64,000 nucleotides of DNA from JBGPQJ01 sp963829485 (GCA_963829485.1 CAWHIK010000010.1:1-64000), one strand, 5' to 3'; positions 34,270 to 43,737 are shown, numbered from the stretch's first letter. Notes: generated by a model not told the origin, from the letters alone. Translations and numbers: made by a program.

Positions 34270-36438
34270 ATGACGCTTGAACAGGGAGCCATTCTTCACG
34301 GTCGTTATCGCATAGTAGAGATCCTGGGCCAGGGGGGCATGGGGTCTGTTTACCGCGCCATTGATGAGAACCTGGGCGTGGAAGTCGCCGTTAAGGAAAA
34401 CCTGTTCACGACGGATGAGTATGCGCGCCAGTTCCGTCTGGAGGCGGTTATTCTGGCCAGCCTGCGGCAACCCAACTTGCCGCGTGTGTCGGACCATTTT
34501 GTGGTCAACAACCAGGGGCAGTACCTCGTCATGGACTACATCGAGGGCGAGGACCTGCGCCAGCGGATGGAGCGGATCGGGAACATCCCGGAAGAGGAGG
34601 CTATCCTCATCGGCGCATCCATCTGTGATGCCCTGGCATACCTGCACACACGCAAACCCCCCGTCTTGCATCGTGACATCAAACCCGGCAATGTAAAGAT
34701 CACACCTGAGGGGCACGTTTACCTGGTGGATTTCGGGCTGGCAAAGGTAATGCGGGGCTCGCAGGCCACAACGACCGGCGCGCGTGCCATGACCCCCGGC
34801 TATTCGCCCCCCGAGCAGTATGGCACAGCCAGGACGGATGCCCATTCCGACATTTATTCGCTGGGCGCGACGCTCTATGCCGCGTTGACCGGTGTCATCC
34901 CCGAAGACGCGCTGGCCAGGGTGATGGATAATGTCGAGCTGACGCCCCTCCGCAAACGCAACCCGAAAGTCTCACGCAAGCTGGCAGCTGCCATCGAAAA
35001 GGCGATGGAGCCCTACCCCGATGACCGGTTCCGCTCGGACGAGGACTTCAAGCAGGCTCTACTGGGTGCCAGCGCCAATACACAGAAGCCCATCGGCGAG
35101 ATGGCGATTGCACCGGCAGTGGTTACAGCCGACCGCCCCCCGTCCAAGCCGCTCAGCGCGATCGAGCAGCAGGCGGATCAATTCGCGATCAAGGAAAACA
35201 CACCTGCCCGTTTGAAGAAGCGGCGCAAGCGAAGTCTGGGCTGGCTGGCTTTTTCTCTGCTGCTGGTGTTGATCGTTGTCGTAGTAGTTGGCATACTCGC
35301 CAATTTTCCGACCATCATTCCGTCCGAGGCAGCCGCATTCCTGCCCCCTGGATGGCTGCCCAGCCCCACGCCGAGAGTTACCCAAACCGTGGCAGCCGCC
35401 GCGACGAACGAGACCATCCTCTCATCTTCGTTGGCAGAGACGGTCACCGGGACACCCACGAAGAAGGTCACATTTACCCCGACAAACACAGCCACGCCGA
35501 CTATTACTTTCACGCCCACCATCACTCCCACGTTGATCGGCGGCGGACTCGGCACCATCGCTTTTGCATCCAGTCGGTCGGGGATTCCACAGATCTATTT
35601 AATGAACTCGGACGGCACAGACCAGCGTGCCATCACAACTGAAACAGACGGCGCCTGCCAGCCGGACTGGTCTCCTGATGGGATGCAGATCGTTTACATC
35701 TCACCCTGCAGGTTGAAGGAAAGCGATTATGCCGGCGCCAACCTGTACATTATGAATGCGGACGGCACCGGAAAACAACCTTTGGGCGGCTCAATCGAGG
35801 GTGACTTTGACCCTGCATGGTCACCGGATGGAAAAGCCATCGCCTTTACTTCCCTGCGTGACGGATATCCACAACTCTATAAATTGGATCTTGAATCCGG
35901 AGATATCACTCGCCTGACCGAGACGGAATTAAACGTCCAGGTGAGACAGCCGGATTGGTCTCCGGATGGGACGCAGATCGTCTATACCCTCAGACGGGTG
36001 GGAGTTTTTCAGATCTGGGTGATGACCAGCGCAGGGAAGGCGCAGCAACAGTTGGTGCGCAGCGGTTCCCAAGTCTCGGATTTCCTTCCGGCCTGGTCTC
36101 CGGACGGAGCGTTTCTTTCGTTCAGCCAGGCGGATTTGTTCGCTGCCTCCCCGTCCCCAGCCCGGTTGATGACCATGCGCTATGAAGATAGAGTAAGTAA
36201 GCCCAGTACACAAGTGAACGCTGAGCCTCCCATCGTGGATGTGGATTACTCGCCGGATGGATACTGGCTGGTGTTCGAATCCGTCTCCGCCGATCCGGCA
36301 GGTTCCAACCAGGACTTGTACCTGATGACCATTTCCGGCGGGGACCGCACGCGATTGACCCGCGACCCGGACACAGATTTTGACCCTGCCTGGAAACCGA
36401 ACCCCGCGCTCGAAACAACGGTTACTCCCACCCCCTGA
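34270..36438 (+). CDS. Ser/Thr protein kinase with one TM and extracytoplasmic PD40 propeller
   Basis: This is a 722-residue Hanks-type kinase. The kinase domain (about 12-265) has GQGGMGSVY (Gly loop), Lys42 in VAVKEN, HRDIKPGNVKI (about 135-145), DFGLAK (155-160) and APE-like SPPEQYG. One TM helix (about 322-343) follows, then a Thr/Pro tether and an external WD40-like PD40 propeller with at least five WSPDG blades (PDWSPDGMQIVYIS, PAWSPDGKAIAFTS, PDWSPDGTQIVYT, PAWSPDGAFLSFSQ, VDYSPDGYWLVFES). It probably couples an outside ligand to phosphorylation inside. A related propeller occurs in the protein at 13172-15547. Confidence 0.92.
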   Translation: MTLEQGAILHGRYRIVEILGQGGMGSVYRAIDENLGVEVAVKENLFTTDEYARQFRLEAVILASLRQPNLPRVSDHFVVNNQGQYLVMDYIEGEDLRQRMERIGNIPEEEAILIGASICDALAYLHTRKPPVLHRDIKPGNVKITPEGHVYLVDFGLAKVMRGSQATTTGARAMTPGYSPPEQYGTARTDAHSDIYSLGATLYAALTGVIPEDALARVMDNVELTPLRKRNPKVSRKLAAAIEKAMEPYPDDRFRSDEDFKQALLGASANTQKPIGEMAIAPAVVTADRPPSKPLSAIEQQADQFAIKENTPARLKKRRKRSLGWLAFSLLLVLIVVVVVGILANFPTIIPSEAAAFLPPGWLPSPTPRVTQTVAAAATNETILSSSLAETVTGTPTKKVTFTPTNTATPTITFTPTITPTLIGGGLGTIAFASSRSGIPQIYLMNSDGTDQRAITTETDGACQPDWSPDGMQIVYISPCRLKESDYAGANLYIMNADGTGKQPLGGSIEGDFDPAWSPDGKAIAFTSLRDGYPQLYKLDLESGDITRLTETELNVQVRQPDWSPDGTQIVYTLRRVGVFQIWVMTSAGKAQQQLVRSGSQVSDFLPAWSPDGAFLSFSQADLFAASPSPARLMTMRYEDRVSKPSTQVNAEPPIVDVDYSPDGYWLVFESVSADPAGSNQDLYLMTISGGDRTRLTRDPDTDFDPAWKPNPALETTVTPTP

Positions 36439-36502
36439 TTGAAACTATCAATAATAGAATCCTAGCCAGGCGAGGAATTCTTCTCCTTGCGCGTATTTTC
36501 GA

Positions 36503-36529
36503 GTGGATCACGTTTCAAACGTGACCTAC
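36503..36529. repeat. Dispersed palindrome, copy 2 (GGTCACGTTT family)
   Basis: GTGGATCACGTTT-C-AAACGTGACCTAC, arms of 13 bases with two mismatches, 64 bases after the kinase stop. The flank 36530-36640 is open on the minus strand without recognisable similarity. Confidence 0.75.
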
Positions 36530-36673
36530 AACTTCAGTTTCTCCTCCAACCCGGTGAAGGATTTCCTACTGGCGTGGTGGTCGTACTCCCAGGATGGCAC
36601 ACCTCCGATCTGAGGCTGGAAGTGATTTTTTTCTTGCTGTTTGAGTTTAATAAAATTATGCTACACTAAATTC

Positions 36674-37789
36674 ATGACGGCCAAAATTCTTGTTCTGGGT
36701 GGATATGGCAATGCCGGCAGGTTGATCGCTGAATATCTCCTTCCTGAATGCGATGCCAATATCACCATCTCTGGAAGGGATGCATCCAAAGCGGAGATGC
36801 TTACCCGGCAGCTTAATGCGAAGTATCCTGGGCGAGTGACCGGCTGCCGTCTGGATGCAGGGGATTCGTCTGCACTAGGTGAGGCGCTTAATGGAGTCCA
36901 CCTTCTGGTGGCGGCTTCCAGCACATCACAATATGCGGAAACCACAGCGCGTGCCTGCCTCGCGGCGGGTGTGGATTACCTCGATGTGCAGTATTCATGC
37001 GCGAAGGTGAAAGTGCTCCAAAGTCTTCAGCAAGATATCACTCGCGCCGGGCGCACGTTCATTACCGACGCTGGATTCCATCCCGGCCTGCCAGCAGCGC
37101 TGGTGCGGTATGCAGCCTTGAAGTTCGACCGGATGTTAAAAGCCAATGTAGGCAGCGTGATCAAAATCGACTGGAAGCCGCTTATCATATCCCAGGCAAC
37201 TGTTGATGAAATGGTCGGCGAGTTCTCCGAGTACGATTTGCGCTTCTTCAAAGACGGCGAGTGGAAACGCGCCCGTATGGACATCGTCGTGGACCACATT
37301 GCCATGGATTTCGGCGCGCCGTTCGGCAGGCAGACCTGCATCCCGATGTCGCTGGAGGAGATGCGCGGAATCCCGCAATCCTTCCCAACGCTGAGAGAGA
37401 CGGGATTCTTTGTAGGTGGCTTTAATCCCGTCACCGACTGGGTCGTCTTGCCCCTAATGATGGTGGCGCTTAAGATTTCACCCTCCTTGAAACAATCCAT
37501 GGGTCGTTTGATGTTATGGAGCCTGAAGCAATTCACCAAGCCGCCTTATGGCACCCGTCTGAAACTGGAAGCCGAAGGGGAAAAAGAGGGACAGAGCAGG
37601 TCATTTGAGATGGTGCTGTCTCACGCGGACGGTTACGTGTTCACGGCTATCCCGGTCGTGGCGACCGTCCTGCAGTGGTTGGACGGATCCATCCGTCAGC
37701 CGGGGTTGTTCACACAGGGCGAGTTGGTGCAGCCGGAACGATTGATCAGCGATATGGAGCGCATGGGAATTGCGATTAATCAAGCGTAA
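36674..37789 (+). CDS. Saccharopine-dehydrogenase-like NAD(P)-binding oxidoreductase
   Basis: The 371-residue protein begins with a Rossmann motif ILVLGGYGNAGRLIAEYLL (about 5-23) and ITISGRDASKAEML, as in saccharopine dehydrogenase / homospermidine synthase-like proteins. FITDAGFHPGLPAALVRYA (about 129-147) is the usual second-domain signature of this uncharacterised group. The substrate is unknown. The chosen start fits the Rossmann strand; an earlier in-frame ATG at 36641 adds no conserved sequence. No operon partner is evident. Confidence 0.75.
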   Translation: MTAKILVLGGYGNAGRLIAEYLLPECDANITISGRDASKAEMLTRQLNAKYPGRVTGCRLDAGDSSALGEALNGVHLLVAASSTSQYAETTARACLAAGVDYLDVQYSCAKVKVLQSLQQDITRAGRTFITDAGFHPGLPAALVRYAALKFDRMLKANVGSVIKIDWKPLIISQATVDEMVGEFSEYDLRFFKDGEWKRARMDIVVDHIAMDFGAPFGRQTCIPMSLEEMRGIPQSFPTLRETGFFVGGFNPVTDWVVLPLMMVALKISPSLKQSMGRLMLWSLKQFTKPPYGTRLKLEAEGEKEGQSRSFEMVLSHADGYVFTAIPVVATVLQWLDGSIRQPGLFTQGELVQPERLISDMERMGIAINQA

Positions 37790-37874
37790 TGATTTCAGCT
37801 CTCTCCCAGCAATGGTCTTAGGGGAACATCCCTTTTAGGTTTGACCTTTCCAAAAAGCACTTCTAGTTTACTAA

Positions 37875-37903
37875 CACAGGTCACATTTCAAACGTGACCT
37901 GCG
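37875..37903. repeat. Dispersed palindrome, copy 3 (GGTCACGTTT family)
   Basis: CACAGGTCACATTT-C-AAACGTGACCTGCG, arms of 14 bases with two mismatches, between the saccharopine-dehydrogenase-like gene and tldD. Confidence 0.75.
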
Positions 37904-37975
37904 TCGTTTAATAATGTCGTGTAGAATCAATTCACAAGTATTTATCAGTAAGGTGGTCAAAAAGGAGAATCCTGA

Positions 37976-39433
37976 ATGATAAAAGACATCAAGAAACAGA
38001 TCGAACGAGTCAAAGCGGCGGGCGCCACCTACGTGGATGCCCGCTGGTATCCCGTTGAGGAAGCCAATTACCTGATGATGTGGAATGGCAACCTGAAGAG
38101 CACCACTTCCGCCCGAGAAAGCGGCATGGGCGTCCGCGTGCTCTACAAAGGCGCCTGGGGGTTTTCCGCCTCGTCCGATCTGAGCGACCTGCCGGCCTTG
38201 TTCGACAAGGCGTTGGACAACGCCCGCGTCGCCGCCGAGCGGGTCACCTTCCCGGTGCGCCTGGCGGAGAAGGATGCCATCCAGGCCACATTCGCAAGCC
38301 CCTGCCGCGTGAACCCATTCGAGGTGCCGCTGGCAGAAAGGTCGCCTTCCTCAAGGAAATGGACGAAAAGCTGAACCAGCCGGGCGTCTTCCAGCGCGTC
38401 AGCGAGATGATGTTCATGCGCAAGCAGATCATCTTCGTCGACTCGGAAGGCAGCGAGATCGAGAAGACCATCACCGAGGTCTTCCCATCGCTGCAGGTGA
38501 CCGGCGTGGATGCGCAAGGTGAGTTCCTTCGAGCGCAAATTCCGTCCCGGACAGGTGGGCGACAGCCGCGGCTGGGAGACGCATCGACCGGCAGCTGTTC
38601 AGCGAGAACGCCGACCGCATCGTCAAGGAGTTGAACCAGGTGCTGGCTGCGGACGACTGCCCCAAGGAGGACCGCTCGGTCATCCTGCTGCCCGGCATCA
38701 TGTACCTGCAGACCCACGAGACCATCGGTCACGCCCTCGAGCTGGACCGCATCCTGGGCTACGAGCTGGCTTATGCCGGCGGCTCATTCGTCACCCTGGA
38801 CGACTTCGGCAAGCTGCGCTACGGCTCGCCCAAGCTGACCGCCCGCGCCGATGCCACCCTGCCCAACATCCCCGGGCAGCTTCGGCTACGACGATGACGG
38901 CGTCCCGGCCCAGGACAACCTGCTGATCGACAAGGGCATCCTGGTGGGCGCCATCACCGGCCGGCAGATGGTGGAGGAAGCCAACGCCCGCGCCCGCAAG
39001 CAGATCTTCAACGGCAGCGGCGGCGCCAACCGCGCCACCGCCTTCTACCGCGTGCCCATCGAGCGCATGACCAACATCAACATCGACCCCGGCACGGACG
39101 GCACCCTGGATGATATCGTCAGCAAGACCGAAAAGGGCATCATCCTGGACGGCGACCGGAGCTGGTCGATCGGCTCGAACCGCGAGCAGTTCCACTTCGC
39201 CACCGAGATCGGCTGGCTGGTGGAGGATGGCAAGGTCACGCAGAGTGGTCAAGAACTCCACCTACAAGGGTGACACGCTCAAATTCTGCAACTCGCTTTC
39301 CGCGGTCGGCGACAAGTCCACCTGGAAGGTGCAGTACGTGGACAACTGCGGCAAGGGCCAGCCCAACCAGGTCATGCAGCTGGGCCACGGCGTCCCGGTC
39401 TGCCGCTTCGACAACGTCCGGATAGGAGAATAG
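37976..39433 (+). CDS. tldD: TldD-like metalloprotease subunit, about five frameshifts
   Basis: The gene encodes the catalytic half of the TldD/TldE protease. The first frame (from MIKDIKKQIERVKAAGATYV) matches the TldD N-terminal domain; later frames hold the metal-binding motif THETIGHALELDRILGYE (HExxxH) and then LRYGSPKLTARADATLPNIPG, FGYDDDGVPAQDNLLIDKGI and a C-terminus ending CRFDNVRIGE. Breaks are near 38335, 38522, 38580, 38878 and 39243; each side continues the family alignment. TldD/E cleaves unstructured peptides such as microcin or RiPP leaders. It is followed after two bases by tldE. Confidence 0.85.
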
Positions 39434-39435
39434 CC

Positions 39436-40829
39436 ATGAAGGAACGAATTCTGCAAACCCTGACGGACCTGCGCGACTATGCCCTCGGCAAGGGCTACGA
39501 CGTGGCCCTCTTCTACCACGAAGAAGACAGCTACCTGATGCGCTTTGCCAACTCGGCCATCTCGCTCAACACCAACGAGCACCTCATCCGCCTGGACATC
39601 ACCGCCTATGACGGCCGCAAGCGCGCCAGCTACGAGCTGATCACCGACCTGGACAAGCTGGATGAGATGAAGCGCGGCATCGACATTGCCGCCGAGATGG
39701 TCAAGCACGCCCAGCCCCTGAACTACCAGCCCGACCGTGCCCGGCATTCGCCGAATCCTTTGCCGACGAAAGCGGCTATGACCCGACGCTGGCAGGGATC
39801 AGCAACGAGGAGCGCCTGGCTTATTTCAACCAGGCCGCGCAGGGCTGGAGACGGACGACATCAAGCTCTCGGGCATCTTCTCCAACGGCTCGAACACCAT
39901 CGCCCAGATCAACACCCGCTCGGAGCACACGCCAGTATTTCCAGCACCTCCGATGCCCAGGTGACCGTGGTTCTATCCACATGCACAATTGAAGTGGGAG
40001 GTGCATTGCCGAGCAGTCCGCCCAGAAGAAAGGCGACCTGGACCCAGCAACCTTGCGACAGGAATTGGCCTTCCTGCTTGACCGCTATCAGAACGACGAG
40101 GCTCTGCAGCTTCCCCTCGGGCAGCTATGATATCGTCTTCGGCTCCGCCGCCACTGGCGACCTGCTCAGCATCATGAACTGGATCGGTTTCAACGGCGGT
40201 TCGATGAAGCGCGGATTTTCCTTCCTGAGCGAAGATCAGGTCGGAAAGAAGGTCTTCTCGGACAAGTTCACCCTCGTCGACGATCCGAACCGACTCGAGA
40301 CATTCCCATTCAAACGGGATCTGACCGGTATCATCCGCAAGCCTTTCCCGATCTTCGAGAACGGTGTGTTTCAAGGCCTTTACCTGGTTCCAGGATGATG
40401 CGGACGAATTTGGCGCGAAGCCCACCGGGCATACCGTGATGCACAAGAGCCTGGTGTTGAGCGGCGGGGAGGGGGTTGCGGGCTCGCTGGAGGAGCTGGT
40501 CAAGCAGCCGCGCGAGAAGGATATCCTCTACATCCCCTTCCTGCATTACATGAACATCGTCAATCCTTCGAAGGGTGTCATCACCGCCAGTTCGCGCTTC
40601 GGCGCGTTGCTGCTGCGAGAAGGATGGCTCGGTGGTGGTCCCGTACAATGTGCGCGTGACGCAAAGCCTGCTGGATATCTTTGGCGATAAAGTGGCGTGG
40701 ATGTCGAAGGCACAGGTCGTGAACAACACGTCCATGAGTTACGGGGCGCGCAATCCGACAGCGGTGATCGTTCCACGCTTTGTTCAGGTGAACGATATCG
40801 AGATATCTCACTCCAATTCGTCGTATTAA
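39436..40829 (+). CDS. TldE/PmbA-like protease subunit, several frameshifts
   Basis: This is the non-catalytic partner of TldD. Recognisable pieces are ALGKGYDVALFYHEEDSYLM near the N-terminus, then, in other frames, FADESGYDPTLAGISNEERL, SYDIVFGSAATGDLLSIMN (as in PmbA C-terminal domains), FGAKPTGHTVMHKSLVLSGG, DILYIPFLHYMNIVNPSKGV and the C-terminal QSLLDIFGDKVAWMSKAQVV. Breaks occur near 39745, 39838, 39925, 39970-40030, 40385 and 40615. The joined length (about 460 residues) suits the family. Operon with tldD; its transcript runs into the palindrome at 40855. Confidence 0.82.
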
Positions 40830-40854
40830 AGCATTTACCGTGTATTTACTATCA

Positions 40855-40891
40855 AAGTTGCAGGTCACGTTCAAAACGTGACCTGCAACTT
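40855..40891. repeat. Dispersed palindrome, copy 4 (GGTCACGTTT family)
   Basis: Perfect 17-base arms, AAGTTGCAGGTCACGTT and inverse, around CAA. It starts 26 bases after the tldE stop and is followed by TATTCTT, so it can act as terminator. Confidence 0.85.
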
Positions 40892-40927
40892 ATTCTTAAA
40901 TTTAATCTCCCTAGAAACCCCTTGTTG

Positions 40928-40933
40928 TATAAT
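40928..40933 (+). promoter_or_regulatory. -10 element TATAAT of the dCMP deaminase gene
   Basis: TTGTTGTATAATC with TATAAT at 40928-40933, 41 bases before the start, which itself has a GGAGG site. Confidence 0.5.
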
Positions 40934-40973
40934 CCCAGCCAATATCTCTCAATAACACCTTGGAGGAAACACC

Positions 40974-41420
40974 ATGCGCCCGGATTGGGACTCGTACTTT
41001 ATGAAAATTGCCTATGCCGTATCGGAACGCAGCACCTGCGACCGGGCGTTTGTCGGAAGTGTACTGGTGCTGGAAAAGCGCATCCTGACCACCGGCTTCA
41101 ATGGCTCCCCGGCGGGGCAGGCGCATTGCGACGAAGCGGGTCACCTTATGGTGGACGGACACTGCGTACGCACCATCCACGCGGAGACGAACGCCATCAT
41201 CCAGGCGGCGCTGCACGGCGTCTCGACCCGCGGTTCAACGTGTTACGTAACGCACCTGCCCTGCATCAACTGCACCAAGGTGTTGATCAACGCCGGCATC
41301 ACCCGTCTCGTGTACAGCGTCGCCTACCGGGTGGATGAAAATGCCACGAATTTCCTCAAGGTAGCAGGAATCGAAGTCGTCCAGAACAGCTTCGATCCGG
41401 CAACTCAATCGGCAGTCTGA
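40974..41420 (+). CDS. Deoxycytidylate deaminase (ComEB-like)
   Basis: The 148-residue protein has the zinc deaminase signature: TIHAETNAIIQAA (HAE, about 63-75, with catalytic Glu) and YVTHLPCINCTKVLINAGI (PCxxC, about 84-102). The N-terminal RPDWDSYFMKIAYAVSERST and GSVLVLEKRILTTGFNGSPA are typical of dCMP deaminases. It makes dUMP from dCMP for thymidylate synthesis. Start supported by GGAGGAAA. Confidence 0.92.
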   Translation: MRPDWDSYFMKIAYAVSERSTCDRAFVGSVLVLEKRILTTGFNGSPAGQAHCDEAGHLMVDGHCVRTIHAETNAIIQAALHGVSTRGSTCYVTHLPCINCTKVLINAGITRLVYSVAYRVDENATNFLKVAGIEVVQNSFDPATQSAV

Positions 41421-41478
41421 AAGCCTCACGGTAAGGTGCTATATCCTGTTTCGTAATTTATACTTCCGTGAAGTGGGC

Positions 41479-41484
41479 TATAAT
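41479..41484 (+). promoter_or_regulatory. -10 element of the first tandem small membrane protein
   Basis: GGGCTATAAT with TATAAT at 41479-41484; the same ten bases recur upstream of the second copy (42005-42014). Confidence 0.55.
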
Positions 41485-41563
41485 GAGACATCGTTGTAGA
41501 TGTTCGCCCAGAAATGCCCATACATCTACGAAAAATTTCAGTTGAAGTGAGGAGAGTGCTACT

Positions 41564-41866
41564 ATGTGTTGTTTCTTTATGATTTTGATGTTCCTTGGTC
41601 CACGTTTTGCATTTCTTGTTGTTTGGCTCACCAAGCAGGGACAGTTTTTGATCAACCAGGCTTTTGATACTTTCATCATCCCGCTGTTAGGCGTGATTTT
41701 CCTGCCCTGGACGACCCTGATGATCACCTTTGTTTGCGGCGCGAACGGCCTCGTCGGTTTCGACTGGGTTTGGGTTGGGCTTGCTGTTGCGGCGGACATT
41801 GCCACCTACAGCGCCAATGCCTACAAACGCAAAGAGATCCCGGGTTACCCGACGACTGCTCCGTAA
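41564..41866 (+). CDS. Small two- or three-TM protein, tandem paralogue A
   Basis: The 100-residue protein is one of two adjacent paralogues. It has a Cys-Cys start (MCCF), a first hydrophobic segment, the conserved block FLPWTTLMITFVCGANGLVG (about 46-65), and GFDWVWVGLAVAADIATYSA (about 64-83), ending YKRKEIPGYPTTAP. Two or three TM helices are likely. I do not recognise a characterised family. It has a strong GAGGAGAG ribosome site shared almost base for base with paralogue B. Confidence 0.75.
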   Translation: MCCFFMILMFLGPRFAFLVVWLTKQGQFLINQAFDTFIIPLLGVIFLPWTTLMITFVCGANGLVGFDWVWVGLAVAADIATYSANAYKRKEIPGYPTTAP

Positions 41867-42150
41867 TCCATAGTTCGATCTATTTAGTAAGTTGCGCCCC
41901 GAAACCCGGGTTTCGGGGCGCATGCTATTTCAAGGGCAGCAGGTTAACGAAGCGCATTTTTGGAATTGGATGGGATACCAGGTCCGTTTGAAATTCCAGG
42001 AGATGGGCTATAATTAATTATCTCAATCCTGCATGCCGAGATGGTATGAAGCAAGTCTCTACGCAAGCACGATCAATTGATCGTGGACATACATGAACTG
42101 ATTTCCATATTTCCAATCAAATCAATATTTAAAACGAGGAGAGTGATACT
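41867..42150. other. Intergenic region between the tandem paralogues
   Basis: It contains the terminator palindrome and the promoter of the second gene (TTTGAA at 41987-41992, N16, TATAAT at 42009-42014) and an apparently untranslated leader of about 130 bases. No gene is seen. Confidence 0.5.
41894..41921. terminator. Perfect 28-base palindrome after paralogue A
   Basis: GCGCCCCGAAACCC (41894-41907) and its inverse GGGTTTCGGGGCGC (41908-41921) form a long GC hairpin, probably a terminator. Confidence 0.7.
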
Positions 42151-42453
42151 ATGTGTTGTTTTTTGCTAGCCTTGATGTTCGGTGGCCCACGCCTGGGCTT
42201 CTTGATCTGGTGGTTGGTCCCTGCCGGGCAGATACGGATTAACCAAGCCTTCGATACCTGGTTCTGGCCGCTGCTTGGTTTGGTCTTCCTGCCCTGGACC
42301 ACCTTGACGTACTCTGTTGTATACGGCGCCAACGGCATGCTCGGTTTCGACTGGGTGTGGGTCGGAATTGCATTATTCGCGGACATCGCCACCTATACCA
42401 GCGGTGCCTACAAGCGCAAGGCCGTCCCCGGTTATCCTCAATCTGCGCCCTGA
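42151..42453 (+). CDS. Small two- or three-TM protein, tandem paralogue B
   Basis: The 100-residue protein is the paralogue of the preceding gene, with the same length and layout: MCCFLLALMFGGPRLGFLIW, INQAFDTWFWPLLGLVFLPW, YGANGMLGFDWVWVGIALFA and the end YKRKAVPGYPQSAP. Conserved NQAFDT, FLPWTTL, GANG, GFDWVWVG and AYKR motifs in both suggest a functional, non-decaying family. Function unknown. Confidence 0.75.
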   Translation: MCCFLLALMFGGPRLGFLIWWLVPAGQIRINQAFDTWFWPLLGLVFLPWTTLTYSVVYGANGMLGFDWVWVGIALFADIATYTSGAYKRKAVPGYPQSAP

Positions 42454-42477
42454 ACCAGCTTTACCTTACCAAAGAAG

Positions 42478-42502
42478 AACGCCCCGAGAAAATCGGGGCG
42501 TT
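42478..42502. terminator. Terminator after paralogue B
   Basis: AACGCCCCGA and TCGGGGCGTT stem with loop GAAAA, followed by TGTCATTTG; it lies between convergent genes. Confidence 0.75.
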
Positions 42503-42530
42503 TGTCATTTGACGTGATACTCGGGAGCCA

Positions 42531-43097
42531 TTATTCCCAGGGTTTGATGACGATCTCAGCCTTTGCAATGTAGGCGAGGACTTGATTCGCCCTCGAGAAG
42601 GGGACCCATTCAAATGCGAGGATGTCGATCGGATTCCAGACCAGCACCCACATCACGAGGGCGATAAAACCATACAACAGCGAGTAAACATCGCGGGGGA
42701 GATTCGAAAGCAGTGTGTTGAACAGCAGGGCGCTCACGGCCATGATCCCCAGCGAGACGAGAATGGCGACAACCAGCCTGCGGGCGCCATTCCAGCGCTC
42801 GTTGCGAGCCGCCAGGTCGTTGTCCCGTGTGCGGATTTCCGTAAACCGGTCGATGGCGGCCATCACTTTTTTATCCAGGTCAGGTTTGATTTTATCCTTG
42901 GGAAGCTGGATCACCAGCCTCAGGGTGCCCGATTTTCGCCAGAATCCCGGTTCGAGCTGCTTCACGATCCTCTGAAATGCGGATTCACCGAACATCTCCA
43001 CCTCGAGGTCGGAAAATGGATCCATGTCGGGGGCGAGATAAAGTTGTTCGAGCTCCCGTAGTTTGATCGTCATTTCCTTGACCATTGTTTCGCTCAT
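42531..43097 (-). CDS. Two-TM membrane protein, unknown function
   Basis: The 188-residue protein has a soluble N-terminal half (about 1-100, acidic, with PDMDPFSDLEVEMFGESAFQ) and two TM helices (about 107-128 VVAILVSLGIMAVSALLFN and 138-158 SLLYGFIALVMWVLVWNPID), then a short amphipathic tail. I do not recognise the family. The N-terminal half may be a cytosolic regulatory domain. No partner gene is evident. Confidence 0.65.
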   Translation of the reverse strand: MSETMVKEMTIKLRELEQLYLAPDMDPFSDLEVEMFGESAFQRIVKQLEPGFWRKSGTLRLVIQLPKDKIKPDLDKKVMAAIDRFTEIRTRDNDLAARNERWNGARRLVVAILVSLGIMAVSALLFNTLLSNLPRDVYSLLYGFIALVMWVLVWNPIDILAFEWVPFSRANQVLAYIAKAEIVIKPWE

Positions 43098-43224
43098 AGT
43101 GTCCGCTCCTTGTTTGAAAGGTCTGATGATGGAATTATACCGCCCAAGGTCTTTTTTAGGCTCAATAGAGTTATAACGGAATAATCACCGTTAGTTGGTG
43201 ATGCATTGAAATCGCGAATTACCG

Positions 43225-43230
43225 TATAAT
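43225..43230 (+). promoter_or_regulatory. -10 element TATAAT of the DUF6325-like gene
   Basis: TATAAT at 43225-43230, 30 bases before the ATG; an AGGAG site follows. Confidence 0.5.
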
Positions 43231-43260
43231 AAGCTATACATCCAGAAAAGGAGAAAAACT

Positions 43261-43689
43261 ATGACATACGGACCTGTTGATTTTATTGCCCTGAAATTCA
43301 AGGGCAACAAGTTCAAGGGTGAAGGACTCAAAGCCCTGAACGACCTGATGAAAAAGAAGATCGTACGCGTGATCGACCTGGTCATCATTTCAAAGAATAA
43401 GGAAGGTGTCCTGACCGTCAAGGAGATTCAGGAGCCGGATCCTGATTTCGTGGCCATCTTTGACCCGACCAAGGTCAAGGGCACCCATGGGATGATTAAA
43501 AAAGATGACATCGACATGATCGCTGCGGAGTTGGAGAACAACTCGACTGCGGCGTTGATGCTCTTCGAAAATTTGTGGGCGGTCAAGTTCAAGGAAGCGA
43601 TCATGGAAGCCAAAGGCGAGCAGCTCATGTTTGCCCGTATCCCGCACGAGTTTGTACTTGAGGCGATGAAAGAACTGGAGAACGCCTAG
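43261..43689 (+). CDS. DUF6325/DUF1269-like protein
   Basis: The 142-residue protein starts YGPVDFIALKFKGNKFKGEG and has VRVIDLVIISKNKEGVLTVK (about 39-58) and IDMIAAELENNSTAALMLFE (about 83-102) with LWAVKFKEAIMEA, the pattern of the DUF6325/DUF1269 group of small membrane-associated proteins, often encoded with SHOCT-domain proteins. Such a SHOCT gene follows here. The function is not known; involvement in envelope homeostasis is only a guess. Ribosome site AAAAGGAG. Confidence 0.75.
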   Translation: MTYGPVDFIALKFKGNKFKGEGLKALNDLMKKKIVRVIDLVIISKNKEGVLTVKEIQEPDPDFVAIFDPTKVKGTHGMIKKDDIDMIAAELENNSTAALMLFENLWAVKFKEAIMEAKGEQLMFARIPHEFVLEAMKELENA

Positions 43690-43718
43690 TCCACCATCAA
43701 ACCAAATATTCCGGAATC

Positions 43719-43737
43719 CTCTTTCAATCGGAAAGAG
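43719..43737 (+). terminator. Weak hairpin between the DUF6325-like and SHOCT genes
   Basis: CTCTTTC and GAAAGAG with a 5-base loop; it may attenuate transcription between the two genes. Confidence 0.4.

Noticed and set aside
36530..36640. Minus-strand open segment after palindrome copy 2
   Set aside because: About 30 plausible residues but no start codon, ribosome site or similarity that I can recognise.
38143..38732. Minus-strand open frames in the tldD region
   Set aside because: They arise from the frameshifts and GC-rich codon bias; the plus-strand pieces match TldD.
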